DNA of 64,000 nt from Podospora pseudocomata (Eukaryota > Ascomycota > Sordariomycetes > Sordariales > Podosporaceae): assembly GCF_035222375.1 (NCBI RefSeq), contig NC_085890.1, positions 1,984,001-2,048,000 on the forward strand, given 5' to 3'. The notes beneath the pieces are model-generated. The model had not been told where the DNA came from and ran no database searches. It saw nothing but the letters and a program-made list of their open reading frames with translations. The position numbers were made by a program, and so were the translations under genes. Every line of letters starts with the position of its first letter. The first letter of the stretch is position 1. Positions 35,774-47,448 of this stretch are shown one piece after another.

Positions 35774-38700
35774 CTACATCATATTCCCTAACCCAGCCGC
35801 CGCAGCTACATTATCAAACCCAAGCCCGTGCTGGGCCTCGCCGTTGATCCCAAAGAATTGAAACCTGTCCCTCCCATGTCAGCCAGTCATTCATACTGTA
35901 TAAAAATAAAAAAAAAATAAAAAAAACAATTAAAAAAACAATAAAAAGAACGATACCAAAAACAATTTTTTAAAAAAAGAGAACTCACCAGTCTTCCACA
36001 TTCATCGTCGAGGGAAGCGGCTGCCCCTGCACCGAGCTCGTGCTCCAGCTGTCGCTCGGGCTGTTCCCATCCACCATCTGGCTGTCAAAGTTCGTCTGCC
36101 AGATATTCGCCCCCTGGTTCCCCGGGAACCCAGCCATCCCCGGCTGGAGCAGTCCGTTCTTGTTGCTGTTGTTGTTCGTGTTTTGCATCGGGCTACCTGC
36201 TAATCCTCTGTTGGTTGGCAAAGCTTGTCCAAACTGATGTTGTCCGTCCACGGGGGCGGGCCCACCTTGCATGTTCTGGTTTTGCATCTGAGCCATGACA
36301 GAGGCGTCCATGTTCTGATGGTGCTGGTGCGGCGAAAACTGCCCCTGGAACGGCGCTTGGACGCCCTCGGGGAACAACTGATCCGGTTGAAAGTTTTCCC
36401 AGATGGACTGCGACAGGTTAGGTGAGTTTCTCGTGACCAGATAGAGGTCCGGTGGCGTGGCTGGAACAGAGAACGAAGGGTTAAATGGCGTTGCCGGTCG
36501 GGTGTGCGGGCGTGAGGCGGTCCCGCCCATGAACGCGTCGCCGTTGTTGCGGGTGTGAGGCGGCGGTGAGGTCGTGGCTGTGGCGGTGGTGGTGGGGGGA
36601 GGCATCGCGTTTGGATTCTGCTCCTTGTTCAGGAAACTGGGCGTTTGTGGCCGGGACCGTTCATAAGACTCCTGGTGCTGTGGCTGTGGCGTGTTAACCG
36701 AGAAATCGATCGCCATCTCGTCGTATTTGCGCTTCTCTTGCATCCGCTGATGCTGTTCCAGCTGAGAAAGGCTCTGCTGCGCCTTGCGGTGTCTCTTGCC
36801 AGCCGCCTTCTGCAGCCTCTCCTCAAGCACCTTGTTTCCGAGAATCGACTCGAAAAGGGTGTGCACCATCTTGCCCACCAGCCAGACCTTGGACACATCC
36901 TTAAGAGCATCCATGCAAGTGCGGATCCGATCCTGCGTAACCTGTCGAATGGACTGCACCGGTGACCTGAGCTGGTAGACGTGCATGATGAGCGCCGAGA
37001 ACAAGCTGTATACCACATACGCCGGGCAGTAGCGGAGCTCCCCGTGAGCTGTGAGGTTCTCAATAATCGAGGTAATCATGGCCGCCGCTTGGAAAGCAAT
37101 GTTGCGTGATGGGTAGGCCGAGTCTTCTGGGAACCTGTGGGAGCCACTCGGAGGCATGTGGGCGCGGTGAAGCAGGCAGAGTGTGGTGTAGTAGTTGGAA
37201 TGAAGCAGCGCAGACCAGAAGTGATGCCTCGGCATCTCCCAGTACACAATCTTGGGGCAGTTCTGAAGCCAGTCCGCAAGCGCCATGTCGCTGTGTGTGA
37301 GGTCGATGGCGTTCTGCCGCCTGCCCTTGGCCGCCACCGAGTACTGCTGCGACAACACCAAGCCCATAATCTCACAGAGCTTGACATACTGCAAGAAGAA
37401 CTGAACGTGAATGGGATCCGGCGGGTGTTCACCAGTAGGGTGGTCGGCATCGTCCTCGATGAAGTCATCCTCAGTCAACATCTCCACGTCCGAATCATCG
37501 AGGTTGATGTGACAAGGTCGCCCAAGCGCAACCGCCACTGACCGATCCCTAGTGAACAGTGTCCACCAGATGCGCTTCCATAACCTCTTGTCAGACCTGC
37601 TGAGCTGTGACCCCTCCACACTCCGGTGCATACCCGAGCCCTGGGCGACGATGGTGGCGACACGGGTCCAGTAAAACACATTCTTGGTGACGTCCTCGGG
37701 ACCTTCCCAGTACCACCCCATCAACAAAAGGGACTGGACAATGGTCACCCGATCATCCTCATAGTTGGCATCGTACAGAGCCTTGGCTCTCTTGTAGAAA
37801 GTCAAGGCTGCCGGCGTCGAAGAGCCGTTGGCATCCATCAGCTGAGAATTGGTACACACCCGTGACCCTGCCAACAGCATGGCTTGTAGCAGAAGCAGAG
37901 ACGGCGGGTTCTTGGGGTCCTTGTACCGGCGCATGAACTTGGTCTTGTTGATCACAGGGACGACGGGATGGATCCATCTGAAGTATGAGTCGATCAGCTC
38001 GTCGCAGAGGGACCTTGGCGGGAGCAGGAAGGCTCCTCGCTGGTGAAGGATTTCAATCTCGACATTGTCCAGCTCTGTCAGTCGCGCCCTGGATCCCTTG
38101 ATATTCTCTGGCAGCGGGTAGTGGACGACATCTGCCGAGCTCTGACGGTCGTGAACAAGCAGCGTCAGGTTGGAAGACTCTCCAAGGTAGGCCACCCTGC
38201 CGGCCTCGGTGATGGGGGCCCGCGTAAACTTGGGCTTCATGACCAGATTCATATAGTTGGCCAAGGTGGCATTATCAAACTCCTCCTTCTTCTGTTGTTC
38301 CTCGGTAGGGGCGGTCAAGGGGGTAGCTTCGTGGGTGTGATAGACAGCAGGAGGCCGGGTGCCACTGGGAAAAGTGCTGGACCCGGGAGGAAGTGATGAT
38401 GATCGATCGTCGACCTCGCCTCGTTCACTACAGCTGCCGCGTCAGCATCCAACTATCAGACCGAACAAGCATATAAACTTTGAGCTATCAAGCACAGCAC
38501 AGCAAGCGCACAGACGAGAACCCCGAGTGCCTGGGCGAACCCGTGGAGAGCGAGGGCCTGCCACGCTATTTGTCGCAAAACAAATAGATCAGGAGACAAA
38601 AGATATGGTGTGTGTGTATGTGTGTGGTGTCATTTACCTATCAGAATCCTTGGACTGGGCGATGCTGCTAGCCACCTTTTTGCGCTTCGGGGTAGGGATG

Positions 38701-39328
38701 CGGCATTCGATCTGAAAGGCGACGCAGTTGGTACACGGCACGCCGAGGCTGGCGGCATCGCATCGAACCTGCAACACTTGACGTGAGCAAAACAATACGA
38801 CAAGACGAGAGATGGCATGTTCGTACTTTGCGTGCGTGGCATGTCTGTTGGGAATGACTGGTCAGCTTTCGAGGTCCCCAATGATAACCAACAGCTTGGG
38901 GGGAGGGGGGTACGGATGAGCCGAGGCACGAGATAGGCGAGGTATCGCGAATCGCCGAGGGGCACGTCAGGCCGCGGGTTGTCACCAAAAGATAACCCAC
39001 CAGCCTAGGCTGCTGAAATATGGGACGTGATATAACAGTAAACTACTCACCTCGCATGCTCTTGAGGCTCGTTGTCTGTTTCAATGGCAACAAGACAAAG
39101 TCAGCGCAAACCGTTCCACACCCTCAACTCCCCCGCATGGCGCAACGCCGCAGCGGCCGCACCGGGAACCCACCTCCTGAAGCTCAATCCACCGGCCGTG
39201 TTGGTTGTGGATGTCGTGCCTGCCGCTGACGGGGCGGCAGATGGCGATACCGACTGTTGCGGAGATGTGGACGTTTGCTTGTTGGATGCCGGCGCGGGGG
39301 CTGCCGGAGGCGTTGAATCGATCTCCAT
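35774..39328 (-). CDS. Zn2Cys6 transcription factor, CTF1/Far (fatty-acid-responsive) family
   Basis: A nuclear regulator of the cutinase transcription factor 1 / FarA-FarB family, which activates fatty-acid catabolism and cutinase genes. Six exons on the minus strand: 39328-39174, 39075-39051 (25 nt), 38844-38827 (18 nt), 38768-38638, 38427-35989 and 35864-35774, giving 952 aa. The Zn2Cys6 cluster (Cys 59, 62, 69, 78, 81, 88; C-x2-C-x6-C-x8-C-x2-C-x6-C) is split over exons 2, 3 and 4, with TCHARK alone in the 18-nt exon. A basic linker follows (RIPTPKRKK). The fungal-trans domain spans roughly residues 220-480 (FRWIHPVVPVINKTKFMRRY; LFTRDRSVAVALGRPCHI). The C-terminal third is Gln/Asn/Pro-rich. 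The apparent stop at 35985-35987 lies inside a perfect GTGAGT donor. Splicing adds a final exon (FQFFGINGEAQHGLG, ending GNMM). Whether it is the alpha or beta paralogue is unresolved. Confidence 0.9.
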
Positions 39329-41496
39329 CTTGACTGGACAAGGTTCGCTGGACGTCGGTCGGTGTATATGGACGAGGCAAAGTATATCGCGTGCGTGTTT
39401 GAGACGGTGGGCTGTCGAGAGGAATCCGAACTGCGAGCGGTGGGATGAGTTAAGGTATGCTGTACTTGGAAAATCCAGCGATCTAATTCGAGCCGGTGCT
39501 GTTGTTCGATGAGGCGAAGGTCTGGTCTGTATCCGGAGCTGCGTGGAATCTGGGAGACTAATTGGAACCTCCTTGGCTAGCTAGCTATCTGCCTGCAGAC
39601 ATTGAAGGGCAATCTGATTGTAAAATGGCGAGAAATGGTGCTTCGAAGGTGAAATGAGGTGGTGAAAGACAAAGCACCGGCTTACCGAAGACACGGAAGT
39701 CCAGGAGATCCAAGAGGTCGTGCGATGATTGATGCTCGTTGCCCTTTGAGGGTTTGAAGGGGGGTGGGCCGAGAGCGAGATGGGGGAGAGCGAGATGGGG
39801 AACAGCCTAAGAACGGTCGATCCACCGCTCACAGCGCAGCGCAGGTGCAGCCTGCCAGCGCCTTTAGTGCAAAACGGTTGTCTTGGCCGAGCGTGTGGCC
39901 AGCCTCCGTCACCTGTGCAGCCACCGGGCTAGACAGGAATACCAAGAAACGCCGTTTTCTTGCGTGCCCCTCAAATTGACAGTTCGTCTCGTCGTGATGG
40001 ATCGTGCTTGCTGGAACGTTTGTGAGTGCTTGCATATAGCGCAGGACCCCACTCACATCAGCTGGGAACGGGAAGATGCGGATGCGGGACGGGGTTGCCT
40101 GGCATGTGAGAGAGGGAGAATAGAAAGAGGGGAGAGCTGTTTCGTTTTCCAGAAATCCAGCAGAGGGCAGCACCGATGAGTGTAACAAACTTCTGGCCAA
40201 CCGAGATTTATCACACGGCTTCTCCTCCCCGTTCAGGAAGTCATCACCGGCCCTACTGTACACCACAAATCCGGGGATTCTTGGCCTTGAAACTTCCACT
40301 TTGCCCTGCCCCTGTCCACATTTCTCCACTTCGCGCTGTGCACTTATCATGGAGTTGCCTGCCACAGACTTGACAAGCTGCGCGCAATACGATCGATACA
40401 TTCGCCGTTTCCGGATCGTTACTTTCAACGTCAGGTCACCACTCAGCCCATTGGATTTCCCGCGCAACCCCGGTGATCCAAATACGTACTGCTGCGGTGG
40501 ACAGCTTCCAAAGCAGCGGACATCGCCAATGACCGCCAGGCGGGGGGGGGTGGGTGCTCCAGCAGAGCAGCAGCAGCAAGTATCCAGTGTGGCAAGCGGT
40601 AGTCGTAAACGTTGTCCTTTGTTGATTTGTAAGAGGATTGCCAAAGTTTATCCTTCAACTATAAGGTAAAACGATTAATAAAATAACTGACAGTCAACTG
40701 ATCTTTTTCTTAAGCTAGGAAAACGAATTCCTCGTTGATGTTTCACTACAACCAACCACTCATCTAATATCACCAATTAGAGAATCATGCACCTTATACA
40801 GTCCGTCCTGCATATACTCACCAACCTATGTAAAAACCCCTTTCGTACACCAACCGCAACTAACACCTCCAAATGCCCCCGAAACACAACCCAGCAGATT
40901 GGCACCCCGAAACAAGGCCAATTTTTGTTTCAACTAATAGCCAAGCTTTTACAAACTCGTCCCTTTCCTCCTCTCCCAGGTAGGTTCTAGCCCACGAGTG
41001 GGTATCATCCCCGATAGGTGGTTTGGCACACACACACCCGGGAGGGAGGTTTGGCACCACGACCGGTCCCCGTCCTCTTTGGCGTTAGGTTGCCCTGTGC
41101 CTGTCACATGCTTCCGGACTTCCCCTCTGACTTTTTTTCCTCAGAGAAAAAGACCTGGGGTAAGAAATCGGTCATGAGGGGAAGGAAGAAGAAAGGTCTC
41201 CCCCGCACAGAGTCCATAGGGCTGGACTAAGGAGTAAACGGCCAGGAACCTACCTTTGTTGTTAGCTCGTGACTTCTGTGCATAGGTATGGGATTTCAGA
41301 CGAATATTGATATCCTACCTGGCATTTGAGATGGCACATGTAATCCCGAGTTTCCTGAGCCAAATGCAATACACCAACAGATGGTTCTCTACTAACGCTA
41401 AACACCTGTTCAAACTCCCCGCCCCTGATTACATGACTTCCACTCACCAACACCCCCCTTCCCCCCCTTACCATCCCAACCACTCCCACCCCCTAC
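39329..41496. other. 2.2 kb upstream region of the CTF1/Far regulator
   Basis: Lies between the regulator start and the CAP gene 3' end. No gene supported. It probably holds the regulator promoter and a long 5' leader. Open frames are short and unrecognisable. Confidence 0.55.
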
Positions 41497-43307
41497 CTAG
41501 CCAGCATGACTAACAATCTCGTTCACCATCTCCCCTTTCTCCTCATCATAATACGAACAAATCTGATTCGGCAGTGGCAGCTCCTTGTAGTCATCATCCT
41601 CCCCAATCACATTCACATTCACCCCCGTGCTCTTGCTCGTGAAAACCCTCGTGCTCTTGCTCTCCTTACTAAAGTAAATCTGCGCACCATCCACCTGATC
41701 CAATAGCACCGTCGGAATCTTCCCCATGACCTGCAGCGCCAAGTTCTGCGACTTGACCGCGTCAATGGTGGAGACCAAATCATCCACAACAAGAGACAAT
41801 CTCGTCGTGTTTTCAATCGTGACAGCGTTCGCCTTGCCCTTGAGGACGATGGTGGTTTTGGTGCACTTGGAGATGAGGAGGGAGTGGCTCATTTCGACTT
41901 CAATCTCGATGGGTTCGTCTTGGCTGTCGTAGTTTTCCTGGAAGAAAGTCATTAGCTTGGTTTGCGATAAAACCAAGACCGCAAGCACCTACAATGGTCC
42001 ACTTGTTCCCTTCAAGCACCTTCTTGGGCGGCTTCTTAACCCGCATGCTCTCCGGCTTGGGCTTCTTGCCCGGAGCCGGGCTCTTTCCGCGAGCAGAAGA
42101 GCCCTCAGACGACACCACCGAGCTCGCGCGGAGCGACGGGTTCTTATGCGTCATCTCAGACTTGTCGACCTTCCTAAGACCCTTGGTCACCGCCTCGCCC
42201 TGGTTCAACTCCGAGAAAACAGCGCCAAACCCGCCGGCCGGAGCAGGCTCCGCCTTTTGCTCGTTAATCCTAAGAACCGGTGGAGGACCGGGAGGAGGGG
42301 GCGGGGGGGGAGGAGGAGGGGCACCACCCGCTGGTGGCGCCGGAGCCGCAGGAGCACCAGCAGAAGGAGTATTTTCCAGAGCCTTTGCCACCTCGGAGGC
42401 ATGCTGACCGTTGGGATTCCACGTGAGTCCATCAGGGAATCTGTCCTTGACGTATTCGATCAGTGCGGGAAAGATGTTGTAATAGGCCTTGATCCATTCA
42501 AGGTGCTTCGCATCGCCACTATTCACCGTTAGATCCTACCATCCTCCAACCACGCAGTCCACCAGCCAATCTCACCTCTCCTTATTAGCCGTGATGACCT
42601 TGTTTCCAAAGAACTGCGCCGAGTCCCTAGCCTCCTGAACGTGCTTGTACGGCTTGGTGGGAATGGTAGGCCAGGCCAGCACAATGATGCTGTCGGCAAC
42701 AGCCGAGACATGATTGAAGAAAGGATCCGACCTATGTGCCTTGTCCTTGATGGCATTGACAGCCTTGATAACGTCGGCAATCGGCTCAATCAACTTCTGG
42801 TACACAGGGGCATCGGCACCCTTAAGGTCGGGTCGCTTGGATTTGGTCGAAAGGTGGATGAACTTGGAGATCTCCGTGTACCCCTTCAGGGCCAGCCTGG
42901 CCTGCTCGGCGACAGGGCCACCAATCTCCTCGCTGAGTTTAACCCATTTCTCGACATGGTTGGCGATGAATGCGTTGAAATCTTCCACTTGCTCGGGGAG
43001 CTCTTCTTTCACAGGCGCAACGGGCTTCGGGGCTGGTGGCGGCGGAGGAGGGGGTGCGAGGGCTCTGATCAAGGGAGCAGGGGTGGAACTCTGGGGAGTG
43101 GTGGTGGACGATGGGCCCTGGGGTGTCTGGGCGGCGGCGGATTCGAGATCGATTGCTGACTGCGCGATGTCCTCCAGGCGCGAAGTTGCGGCTTCCAGTC
43201 TGCGCAACAACACCGTTAGGGGGGGTTCAATCGCTGTGGAGGCCGGCGTGGGTGGCATACCTCTTGATAAGAGTCGTAAAGTTATGCATGGTGCTATGGG
43301 TCGCCAT
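41497..43307 (-). CDS. SRV2: Adenylyl cyclase-associated protein (CAP/Srv2)
   Basis: A bifunctional protein: the N-terminus binds adenylyl cyclase in the Ras-cAMP pathway, and the C-terminus recycles ADP-actin with cofilin. Exons on the minus strand: 43307-43261, 43200-42576 less one base (exon begins 43199), 42518-41993 and 41937-41497, giving 545 aa. The first helix carries the cyclase-binding RLEXXXXRLE motif, read as RLEAATSRLEDI. The CAP_N helical domain runs to about residue 260 (EDFNAFIANHVEKWVKLSEE; DSAQFFGNKVITANKE). A polyproline stretch of ten Pro is a likely SH3/profilin site. The C-terminal CARP beta-helix begins about residue 385 (KPPKKVLEGNKWTIENYD) and ends QICSYYDEEKGEMV. Introns are 61, 57 and 55 nt. 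Confidence 0.94.
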
Positions 43308-43787
43308 GGTGGGCGACAGGTGTGTGCCTAAGCAAAGGAGATGATGCGTACAAGTGTTTTGTTTTGTTGTTGTTGTTGTTGTTGTTGTAGGTAAGTTGCA
43401 AAAGAGAGAGAGAGAGAGAGAGAAAGAGAGAAGTGATAAGTGTACTTACAACAAGCAGGTTCCAGGTTGTTGGGGCGTTCGTAACTGAGCTGCCTCATCC
43501 TTGTGTCAAGCTAAGCTCCTGGCTCCAAGGGGAGGTGGGGTTGCTTGGAGCTCCACCCGCCGTGTCCAATGATATCCATGTGTTTCTTAGAGCCTCGTCG
43601 TTGCAAAGCCACCGCACTATGTCGGCTTAAAGGATCAAAACTTCTGCCTATGTCAGGTTCATGATATATGTATTCTTTTATGTCACCTCCCTACCCAATA
43701 CCTCGCTATATAGGTACTGCCCATCATTTTATATATACCTTCCTTTTAGTATCCACATGACACCCCCCACATTCCACATACTCCCCA
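43308..43787. other. Intergenic region between CAP and MCD4
   Basis: About 480 bp: upstream leader of CAP with (TTG)n (about 43365-43388) and (GA)n (about 43402-43430) repeats, then the MCD4 3' flank. Confidence 0.65.
43365..43430 (+). repeat. (TTG)n followed by (GA)n, in the CAP leader region
   Basis: On the CAP (minus) strand these read (CAA)n and (CT)n, both typical of fungal 5' leaders. Confidence 0.8.
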
Positions 43788-46700
43788 TCATATCCTCCCG
43801 TCAGCCTTCCCATCGCCCACTACCCCATTTTTCTTCTCCCCATTTCCAACAACATTCTCCTCCCTCTCAACCTCCACCCCCGAGATAAACACCCCGCTAA
43901 CCGGCTCCAAAGCCGCCACAAACACACACAACAAGCTCGCAATCACAAAGTGGCTGATCGTGCTCCCAATCTCAAGCCACGACCCTTCATCCTTGACCAC
44001 CCAAAAGAAATAGAGCGTCAACACGTCACTGACCGCCATAACCGTCATAAACAGCGCCGAGGGCGCAACCCCCAGCCTCTTGTTCAGAATCCCAAGATTG
44101 GCCGAAATCAGAGCAAATGGAATCATCAACTTCAAGATCAACAGAGCGCCTTGCGAAAAGGGGTCAAAGATGGGAATGAGCCGCAGCACCGACTCGAGAG
44201 AGAAGGAAGAAACAGAGGCGACGTTTCCGGTGGAGAAGAATGCTGACTGGATGAGCACCAGGAAGAACAGCGAGGTGCGAAGGTCGGGAAGAGTCAGAGG
44301 GCGGTGGTCGATGCCCTCGGGAGATGGTGGTGGAGGGGGCGAAGCGCGGTAGATGGCGTGCTCGAGTCTCACCCAGCTGACCAGCACCGCAGAGAAAGCC
44401 ACGTAGAAGAGGCCTTCATACGAGATGGTCAAGATGACAAAGGTCGGGGCGCAGGTGAGGAAGATGATGAGCAGCCGATGGAGGTAGTGCGTGTTCGACT
44501 CGTTGCTGGGTACAAGCTTATAGGCCAGAGGCATCAGAAGAGACAGCACAAGGACAACCCAGCCTACAATTTGGTTGCCTCGAGGAAGGCCTTGTTTGGC
44601 CTGCAGCGAAAGTGCGCTGGAGCGCGTGACAACCATGGCCAAGGCCGTGAGGCCAATTTGGACGCCCACAAGGGTGCGGGAGAAGTGATTTTGCGTTGGC
44701 GAGGCTTGTTCGGTAGGGCGGGAGAAATCGGCGAGGATATAGTCTTCAAACATCAGATAAACAAGGCCGATAAGAACCATAATACAGCCACCGCCAACAC
44801 TGATGAAGGGTCAGTATTGCTCATGAAGTGGCTGGAGGGAGGGATACGAACATTTGATTAACATCCTCGGTCTTCATGGCCGGGAGTAATGTGAATGTGC
44901 TCATGGCCAGGCATGAGAGGAACCATGTGGCGGACAGAGCAGCATGCTCTCGCAGGAAAGAAAATCCATAGGCGATAGGCCAGAAAGCGCCAATTGCATA
45001 GAGACCAGTCAAGATCTCACGGTGAATGTATCCCAGCGCCTATATGAGTTAGCATCAGGATGATTTGGGTGAGGGAAGACCGAGAAACACACCAGTGATA
45101 CGATGATTGCAATGTAAATTGCCGTGTTGAACAAAAGCGAAACAACACTTGCGCCCGACTTTACGTGGCCGAACAGTTGCTTGCCCCCCGCTGCAATACT
45201 TTCCCGTCGAGCATAGACTCCCTCCCAGAAGAATACTGGGAAGAAAGCATAGAGATAGTAGGTAGGGGGCGACTTGGAGATGACGAAGGAGGCGTAAAGA
45301 GCAACCAGGATAGACGAGGCGACGACAGTGCCACCCAGTGTTCTGGAAGGCTTCACCTTTCCGTGCAAGACATGCAAATCAATGACAGTCGTCAGAGCAT
45401 ATGCCATCCAGCCAAAGTACCCGATGGTGATCAAAGCTCGCAAGAACAGCCAGTCATATCTCTGGAGGTATTTGAGACCACCGAGCCCGATTTTCATCAG
45501 GGCGGCAGATTCCTCAATCGCCTCCTCATAATTTCCACTCCGGATAAGCTTCTTGACGTCGGCAACGCGACGTTCAGCCGTAAGACCGTTCTCGCTCAGC
45601 GGCTTATAAGGTCTGTACCTGAGCTCGGTAGCCATTTTCTGTTCCTCCTTGACGCGATACTGCTCCAGGACACCCTGAGCATTAACAAGCGATGCCTTGG
45701 CCTTTTCTTTCAAATCGGCCGCAAGGAAAGGTAACGGCAACTCGCCCACCGAGTTTGCGGGAAACTCGACCCCAATAAGATAAGCCATGAGCGCAGCAAT
45801 GTCCGCCTGCGCAACATCGTGCCTCCTGACGTGATCGAGATTCCAGTCCGAAGAGTACTCGTCATGTCCAGGGGCCACCCCTCCAGGGTACAGCTCAGGC
45901 TTGGCAACCCCTGAGCCCCAAGAAATCAAGGGAGTTCGCGTGTTGTCCGGATGGCCGTCGCCGTGGCTTCCCCAGTCACTCATACCATGGTCGGCCGTGA
46001 ACACAAATGCCGTCCTGCCGTCGCGATAGAAATCTTCGATCAACTCGGTAATTTCCTTTACGCCTTGGTCCACCACCTTGATATTATTCAGGTACTCCTT
46101 GGAATACGGACGGTGGAAGTGACCGGTGGTATCCAATCCCAAAAGATGCAGGAAGAAGACAATCCTGTCTTGTCGCAGCGCATCACCGAGCGTCTTGTTC
46201 GTCTTGGCCTCGGCGAACAGCTCCTTAACATGGTCGAATACCCAAAGATCCAAAACAAGAGCATCGCTCGAAAAGTCCTCCATTTCATGGCCGTACATGT
46301 AAGCATCAACCCTCCCAGGAACAGCACCGTGCTCAAACATTGGCAAAATATCGGGACTACCCCAACTCCAAGTATGTCTGCTGCGGTTGAACACGCTGTC
46401 AAAGTTGACCGGGTTCATCTTCCAGCCAGTGGTGACAGCCGAGACATCTTCGTAGAGACCTGCAATAAGCGCAACATGGCCTGGTCTGGATTCGGTGGGA
46501 ACACGTGTGTGGGAAACACCAAACGTGCCTTTCTCGAGGATCTTGGATCGCAGAAAAGGGGCCAGGGGTCTTGGCACAAGGTCGTTGTCGGATTTCGGGT
46601 AGGGCTCGGGGTGGGACTGAAATGCTTTGTCGGCGCGCAATCCGTCTCCTAGAAAGTACACATTGTGTAAGTTGAGAGACTTGTCAAGAAAAGGGGGCAG

Positions 46701-46892
46701 TCGAGTGTACGTACCCACAAACAAAACTAGACGATCCGCAGGCGCTCGCTGTGATGGTGACCTTTCGACTTCGAACAGGCGCATTCCCGAGACGATGGGA
46801 CTGACGAAGTATATGTCGAAAATAGAGTAAATGTAGGCAAGGTGAAAAATGACGGCAATTGCTAAAAACCGAAACCGTGGAAATGAAGCCAT
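43788..46892 (-). CDS. MCD4: GPI ethanolamine phosphate transferase 1 (MCD4/PIG-N)
   Basis: ER membrane enzyme that adds phosphoethanolamine to the first mannose of the GPI anchor precursor. Exons on the minus strand: 46892-46715, 46648-45093, 45039-44852 and 44799-43788, giving 977 aa. An N-terminal membrane anchor (FLAIAVIFHLAYIYSIFDIY) precedes the lumenal alkaline-phosphatase-fold domain. Its metal/catalytic segments are seen: DGLRADKAF, PTESRPGHVALIAGLYED, HLLGLDTTGHFHRPYS and FTADHGMSDWGSHGDGHPD. The C-terminal half is a multi-span PigN domain with many hydrophobic segments. The frame continues upstream of 46892 only through a TTG, so MASFPRFRF is the start. Introns are 66, 53 and 52 nt. 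It is divergently transcribed from POL32, with a 556-bp shared promoter region. Confidence 0.95.
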
Positions 46893-47029
46893 ATTGTACA
46901 CGGTGGTGGCCGGGTGCGCCGACCTCGAAGGATGCAAGCTCAGGTAAATTGTTGCAACGAGAGTCGCGAAGCAAAAGAAGGATTAGATCAAAGTGGGCAA
47001 AACGATTGAGTACTGGCGCAACATGGCGC

Positions 47030-47060
<31 letters not shown>
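47030..47060 (+). repeat. (CAA)n microsatellite
   Basis: Ten perfect CAA/ACA units in the MCD4-POL32 divergent region. Confidence 0.9.
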
Positions 47061-47353
47061 GTCAAAACAGGCGTGATGGAATATGTTGGAGGGGAAAAAA
47101 TGGGTTCACGGTGGAGGACACTCAACGGTGAACCGTGATGGCTGAAGTCCCCAGGATCAGGTAAGCTTTTGGATGCCGACTGGTGGGTACACCAAACGTT
47201 TTCTCGCGCCTCGTTGCATCGGCCCGGCTGTCATCTGGACAGGGGTCTTTCAGGGGCTGCAGGCCAGTCAACTGTGGGCAGTGGCTTTATAGTGGATAAC
47301 GTGACTTCGCGGCACCACTTTACGCTTTCCACAGGAGCAAAGGTCGCGACTTG

Positions 47354-47359
47354 ACGCGT
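47354..47359 (+). promoter_or_regulatory. Perfect MluI cell-cycle box (ACGCGT) upstream of POL32
   Basis: Palindromic ACGCGT, 90 bp before the POL32 ATG; a TCGCGA lies 9 bp upstream. Known in yeasts as the MBF site for G1/S replication genes. Confidence 0.55.
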
Positions 47360-47448
47360 TCCCATCCGGCACCTCATTCACTCCCATCTAACTGCCTCGC
47401 CCTTGGATTCATCAGTTTGAATGAAAACAATCACACCAGTCAATCATC

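Larger units (their letters stand above)
46893..47448. other. Divergent promoter region of MCD4 (-) and POL32 (+)
   Basis: 556 bp containing a (CAA)n repeat (47030-47060) on the MCD4 side and an MCB element 90 bp from POL32. Confidence 0.7.
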
